Assembly: GCF_028748185.1 (NCBI RefSeq)
Contig: NZ_CP118164.1
Coordinates: 4,985,814 to 5,049,813 of the forward strand
DNA length: 64,000 nt
Origin: Bremerella sp. P1
GTDB lineage: Bacteria > Planctomycetota > Planctomycetia > Pirellulales > Pirellulaceae
Direction: 5' to 3'
Part shown: positions 61,840 through 64,000 of the stretch, piece by piece
Numbering within the stretch: the first letter of the stretch is position 1
Layout: every line of letters begins with the position of its first letter
The notes under the pieces: model-generated
The model's database searches: none
What the model saw: the letters and a program-made list of their open reading frames with translations, nothing else
What the model was told of the DNA's origin: nothing
Position numbers and translations under genes: made by a program

Positions 61840-64000
61840 TTCACCTCCCCTCGCATAAGAATGACTTTCTCGTAACCGGTCGCCTTGAGAATGACGGTGC
61901 CGTCCTGTCCGACAACAACCATGTCGTACAACGCGGACTTCTCTGCGATGTTGCGACAGGTGAAGTGGACGTAGCAGTTCTCGCCATCTTGCGGAACGCG
62001 TCCTAGTTCAAGTAACTCGATCTTGCGTGGCAGCGATACAGCGCCTTCGCCATGCAAATACAAGTGGCAACCGCATGCGTAAAGAGCCGAATCGAGAACG
62101 CACGAGGGGACAATCCATCCGTCGCGTTTTGACTCGCCGGTCAAATCTACCAGGGGTTGCGCCACGATATGGCCCCAACCATTGGATGCTTCGCAGCTAA
62201 TGGCTTTCAAACAGCGGAAGGGTTGGCCGTGATAAATGGCGCTGTCTTCCGGGTACTCAACGGCGTGCCATTCACTCGGGAAGGTTGGCAGGGTCGTCGT
62301 TGGTGCGGCAGGCGAATCGGCAACAACCGCTTTCGCTTCCAGGTACAGCCGATCCTTCTGGATCAAGCCACCGGTTCGGTTGCGGAAGTCGCAAGTCCAG
62401 CGGCATTGAACAAGCTGATCGTCAATTAATTCGCTGCGAGCCTGTGCCGTTTGCGGGTTGTCGGTGTGGAAGACGAGTCCATCCACCATGTCGACATCAC
62501 GGAAAGCAACTACCGTTTTACCGCTTGCGATCGCTGCTGCCTCACGCAAGGCTTCCAAGGTAGCCACAACCGGCATGATTGGTTTGCCACGCAGGCGATG
62601 CTGGATCAGGAACGGATCCGCGGTTGGATCAAGCGGAACGTCTCCGATCAACTCATCCCCTTCGCGGCGGGTCGTTTGGATGAGTGGGACATCGCTGGCC
62701 TCTTCACCCGAACGCGGTTGGAACTCGCCCAATGGGTACTGCTCTTCCGGGTAAAACATGGGATAGAAGTCACCGAACGTATAAAGCGTTTCGGCCTTCT
62801 TTCCGCCACCGGCCATTTCTTCTTCCAGTCGGCGGACGCCTTCCTCTGGCAGCATGTATTTCATCTTCATCACGCTGCGCGGTCCCCAGGCAAAACGGGA
62901 CAGGGTAGCGATGCCAGCCCCTTCCCAGGATTCCCAGTGAATGCAAAGGGTCGTGCAGTCGGGACTAGCCTTGCGGTGCCAGTCGAGGGCCTTCGACATC
63001 GAGTCGTTTCCGGCGGCGTAGTCGCTGAGCCCGTTGCCCCCGAAACGACCGCTAATCGAACCGAAGCCGATGCAGTGCGTCAAAGGGTCATTCTTGGTGA
63101 GGGCAAGCAAGTGCATGAGTCCATCGAACTTCGTGCGTACTAGCTTCTCGACGAATCCACGTCGCTTGTGCTCGAAGCGACCTGGCTCGATCAGCCCGGC
63201 ACCATGCATGAGGCCAGTCACGGGGCCATCGGTTGCTCGGACCTTGTCCAACGCTGCGGAAAGTTCGTCCCGGCTGGTAACATCGCATTGATGGTACGTT
63301 GCCTGAATGCCTGCTTCGGCAAACTTCTGTAGGTTGTTGAAGATCTCGCAATCCTTCAAGACTCGATCCCAAGCAGCGCCGGGTGATTGCCCATCGGCGA
63401 CAGCCTGACGGGTGATCTGGGTCTTGTAGGTCTTGAGTTGCTCTTCGTCGAAGTTGCGCCACGGAGCGTTTACGATCGGCGGTGGGCTCTTGCCGAAGAG
63501 ATGAAGTTTCCAGCCATAACGTCGAGCAAGTTCTCGGGCCGCGATAGCGGTGATCCCGCGTGCGCCGCCGGTTACTACCCAGACACCGCCTTGCGGAATA
63601 TTGGCGAGCGGTCCAAGAGGAAGGTCGACCGGAATGGGGCGTACGACGCATCGCTTGCCAGCGTTCCAGCTCACTTCGACTTCAGGCCGATACGATGCCG
63701 CTTCACGCAGCAATGCATCAACGACCACTTGCGACGATTCGCCAGCGGGGGAGTCGATCACTTTGCATCGAGCTGCTCGCTCATCACGACGTGAATCTTC
63801 GATATGCAGTGACTTAACGAAGCCAGCCATGCCACCGCCATCGGGCAGTGATACAGTTGACTCGAAGCCGAAGTCACCACCAAGGCTCGTTGCGGCGACA
63901 AGTGTGCCTGGGCCATGTTCGGTCAATTTGATAAGGCGCTTGTACCAACTCTGGGCGATGAAGAACGGCGCGATGATACCATCGTGTCGTCGCTTCTCGA
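61836..64000 (-). CDS. PUFA/polyketide-type megasynthase, C-terminal KR-DH part (5' end outside window)
   Basis: The frame stays open to the right window edge without a start, so only the C-terminal part (at least 720 residues) is seen; the leftmost TTG (63926) is not a real start. The ketoreductase has TGGARGI (about 63555-63572) and a catalytic Ser/Tyr/Asn set (FGSISGRFGGNGLSDYAAGN). A double-hotdog dehydratase follows, with H-x3-G-x4-P (QHRLRGKPIMP) and the second half with D-x-A (VLDSALYACG). Order KR-DH at the C-terminus matches PfaA-like or similar synthases; KS, AT and ACPs would be upstream. It overlaps the PPTase gene by 4 bp. Confidence 0.88.
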   Translation of the reverse strand, partial: EKRRHDGIIAPFFIAQSWYKRLIKLTEHGPGTLVAATSLGGDFGFESTVSLPDGGGMAGFVKSLHIEDSRRDERAARCKVIDSPAGESSQVVVDALLREAASYRPEVEVSWNAGKRCVVRPIPVDLPLGPLANIPQGGVWVVTGGARGITAIAARELARRYGWKLHLFGKSPPPIVNAPWRNFDEEQLKTYKTQITRQAVADGQSPGAAWDRVLKDCEIFNNLQKFAEAGIQATYHQCDVTSRDELSAALDKVRATDGPVTGLMHGAGLIEPGRFEHKRRGFVEKLVRTKFDGLMHLLALTKNDPLTHCIGFGSISGRFGGNGLSDYAAGNDSMSKALDWHRKASPDCTTLCIHWESWEGAGIATLSRFAWGPRSVMKMKYMLPEEGVRRLEEEMAGGGKKAETLYTFGDFYPMFYPEEQYPLGEFQPRSGEEASDVPLIQTTRREGDELIGDVPLDPTADPFLIQHRLRGKPIMPVVATLEALREAAAIASGKTVVAFRDVDMVDGLVFHTDNPQTAQARSELIDDQLVQCRWTCDFRNRTGGLIQKDRLYLEAKAVVADSPAAPTTTLPTFPSEWHAVEYPEDSAIYHGQPFRCLKAISCEASNGWGHIVAQPLVDLTGESKRDGWIVPSCVLDSALYACGCHLYLHGEGAVSLPRKIELLELGRVPQDGENCYVHFTCRNIAEKSALYDMVVVGQDGTVILKATGYEKVILMRGEVK

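Noticed and set aside
62451-63143. 230-codon plus-strand frame antisense to the megasynthase
   Set aside because: Fully contained in the KR-DH domains; no protein-like features.
1-64000. CRISPR arrays, insertion sequences, phage or integrase genes
   Set aside because: I looked for regularly spaced repeats, transposase or integrase motifs and terminal inverted repeats and found none I could support.

Overview
The window reads as chromosomal DNA of a planctomycete, most likely of the Pirellulaceae (Blastopirellula/Bremerella-like). The evidence is the gene content: SHD1-domain surface proteins, a ceramidase/LamG/PVC-type heme-binding mega-protein, a Cys-rich lipoprotein with the YWGEWIS signature, secreted parallel beta-helix proteins, a Tat-exported TIM-barrel protein, and many starts with weak or no Shine-Dalgarno sequence. 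This placement is inference from gene families; no marker gene was compared. I see no phage, insertion sequence, integrase, CRISPR array or rRNA. The one RNA gene found is a solitary tRNA-Ser(UGA).

Layout. 1-6626: end of an outer-membrane barrel gene, a Cys-rich lipoprotein, a gap with three hairpins and a possible 22-codon gene on the minus strand, a membrane protein, tRNA-Ser, a secreted beta-helix protein and a GT25 glycosyltransferase. 6802-11751: a DeoR-type regulator diverging from a three-gene sugar/polyol catabolic operon (isomerase-epimerase fusion plus two medium-chain dehydrogenases), with repeated TGATNGTAGTTGA-like boxes between them. 11755-18312: a 1641-residue secreted ceramidase/LamG/dehydrogenase/HEAT/cytochrome fusion diverging from a pectate-lyase-fold protein, with a LacI-type palindrome in the gap. 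18418-21755: HlyD adaptor plus a fused ATPase-permease exporter.

21811-32104 is housekeeping on the minus strand: acpS, trpS, pyrD, a small lipoprotein, an HU-like protein, a YkgJ-type cysteine-cluster protein, a cysteine desulfurase, moaA-moaE-moaD, and a GlcD/GlcF-type FAD-FeS oxidase whose gene overlaps moaD. 32105-36722 holds an AT-richer sulfotransferase patch and two related SHD1 proteins. 36723-40906 is a MoxR-DUF58-DUF4129 operon. 40980-49247 holds nth, an aldonolactone-oxidase-like flavoprotein, dcd, a Tat-exported TIM-barrel protein, an unknown protein, purEK, an NADPH:quinone-type oxidoreductase and a cupin. 49547-53365 is a single-chain 5-oxoprolinase.

53437-64000 is the most striking part: a tightly packed minus-strand biosynthetic operon. 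It contains the 3' end (KR-DH) of a polyunsaturated-fatty-acid/polyketide-type megasynthase running off the window, an Sfp-type phosphopantetheinyl transferase, a Rieske oxygenase, a FabL-like enoyl reductase, a thioester reductase with an SCP2-like tail, a GSA-type aminotransferase, an acyl-adenylate ligase and a condensation-domain acyltransferase. Together these could build, reduce, aminate, oxidise and amide- or ester-link a long-chain acyl unit. The product is unknown and this is the best candidate here for an undescribed system.
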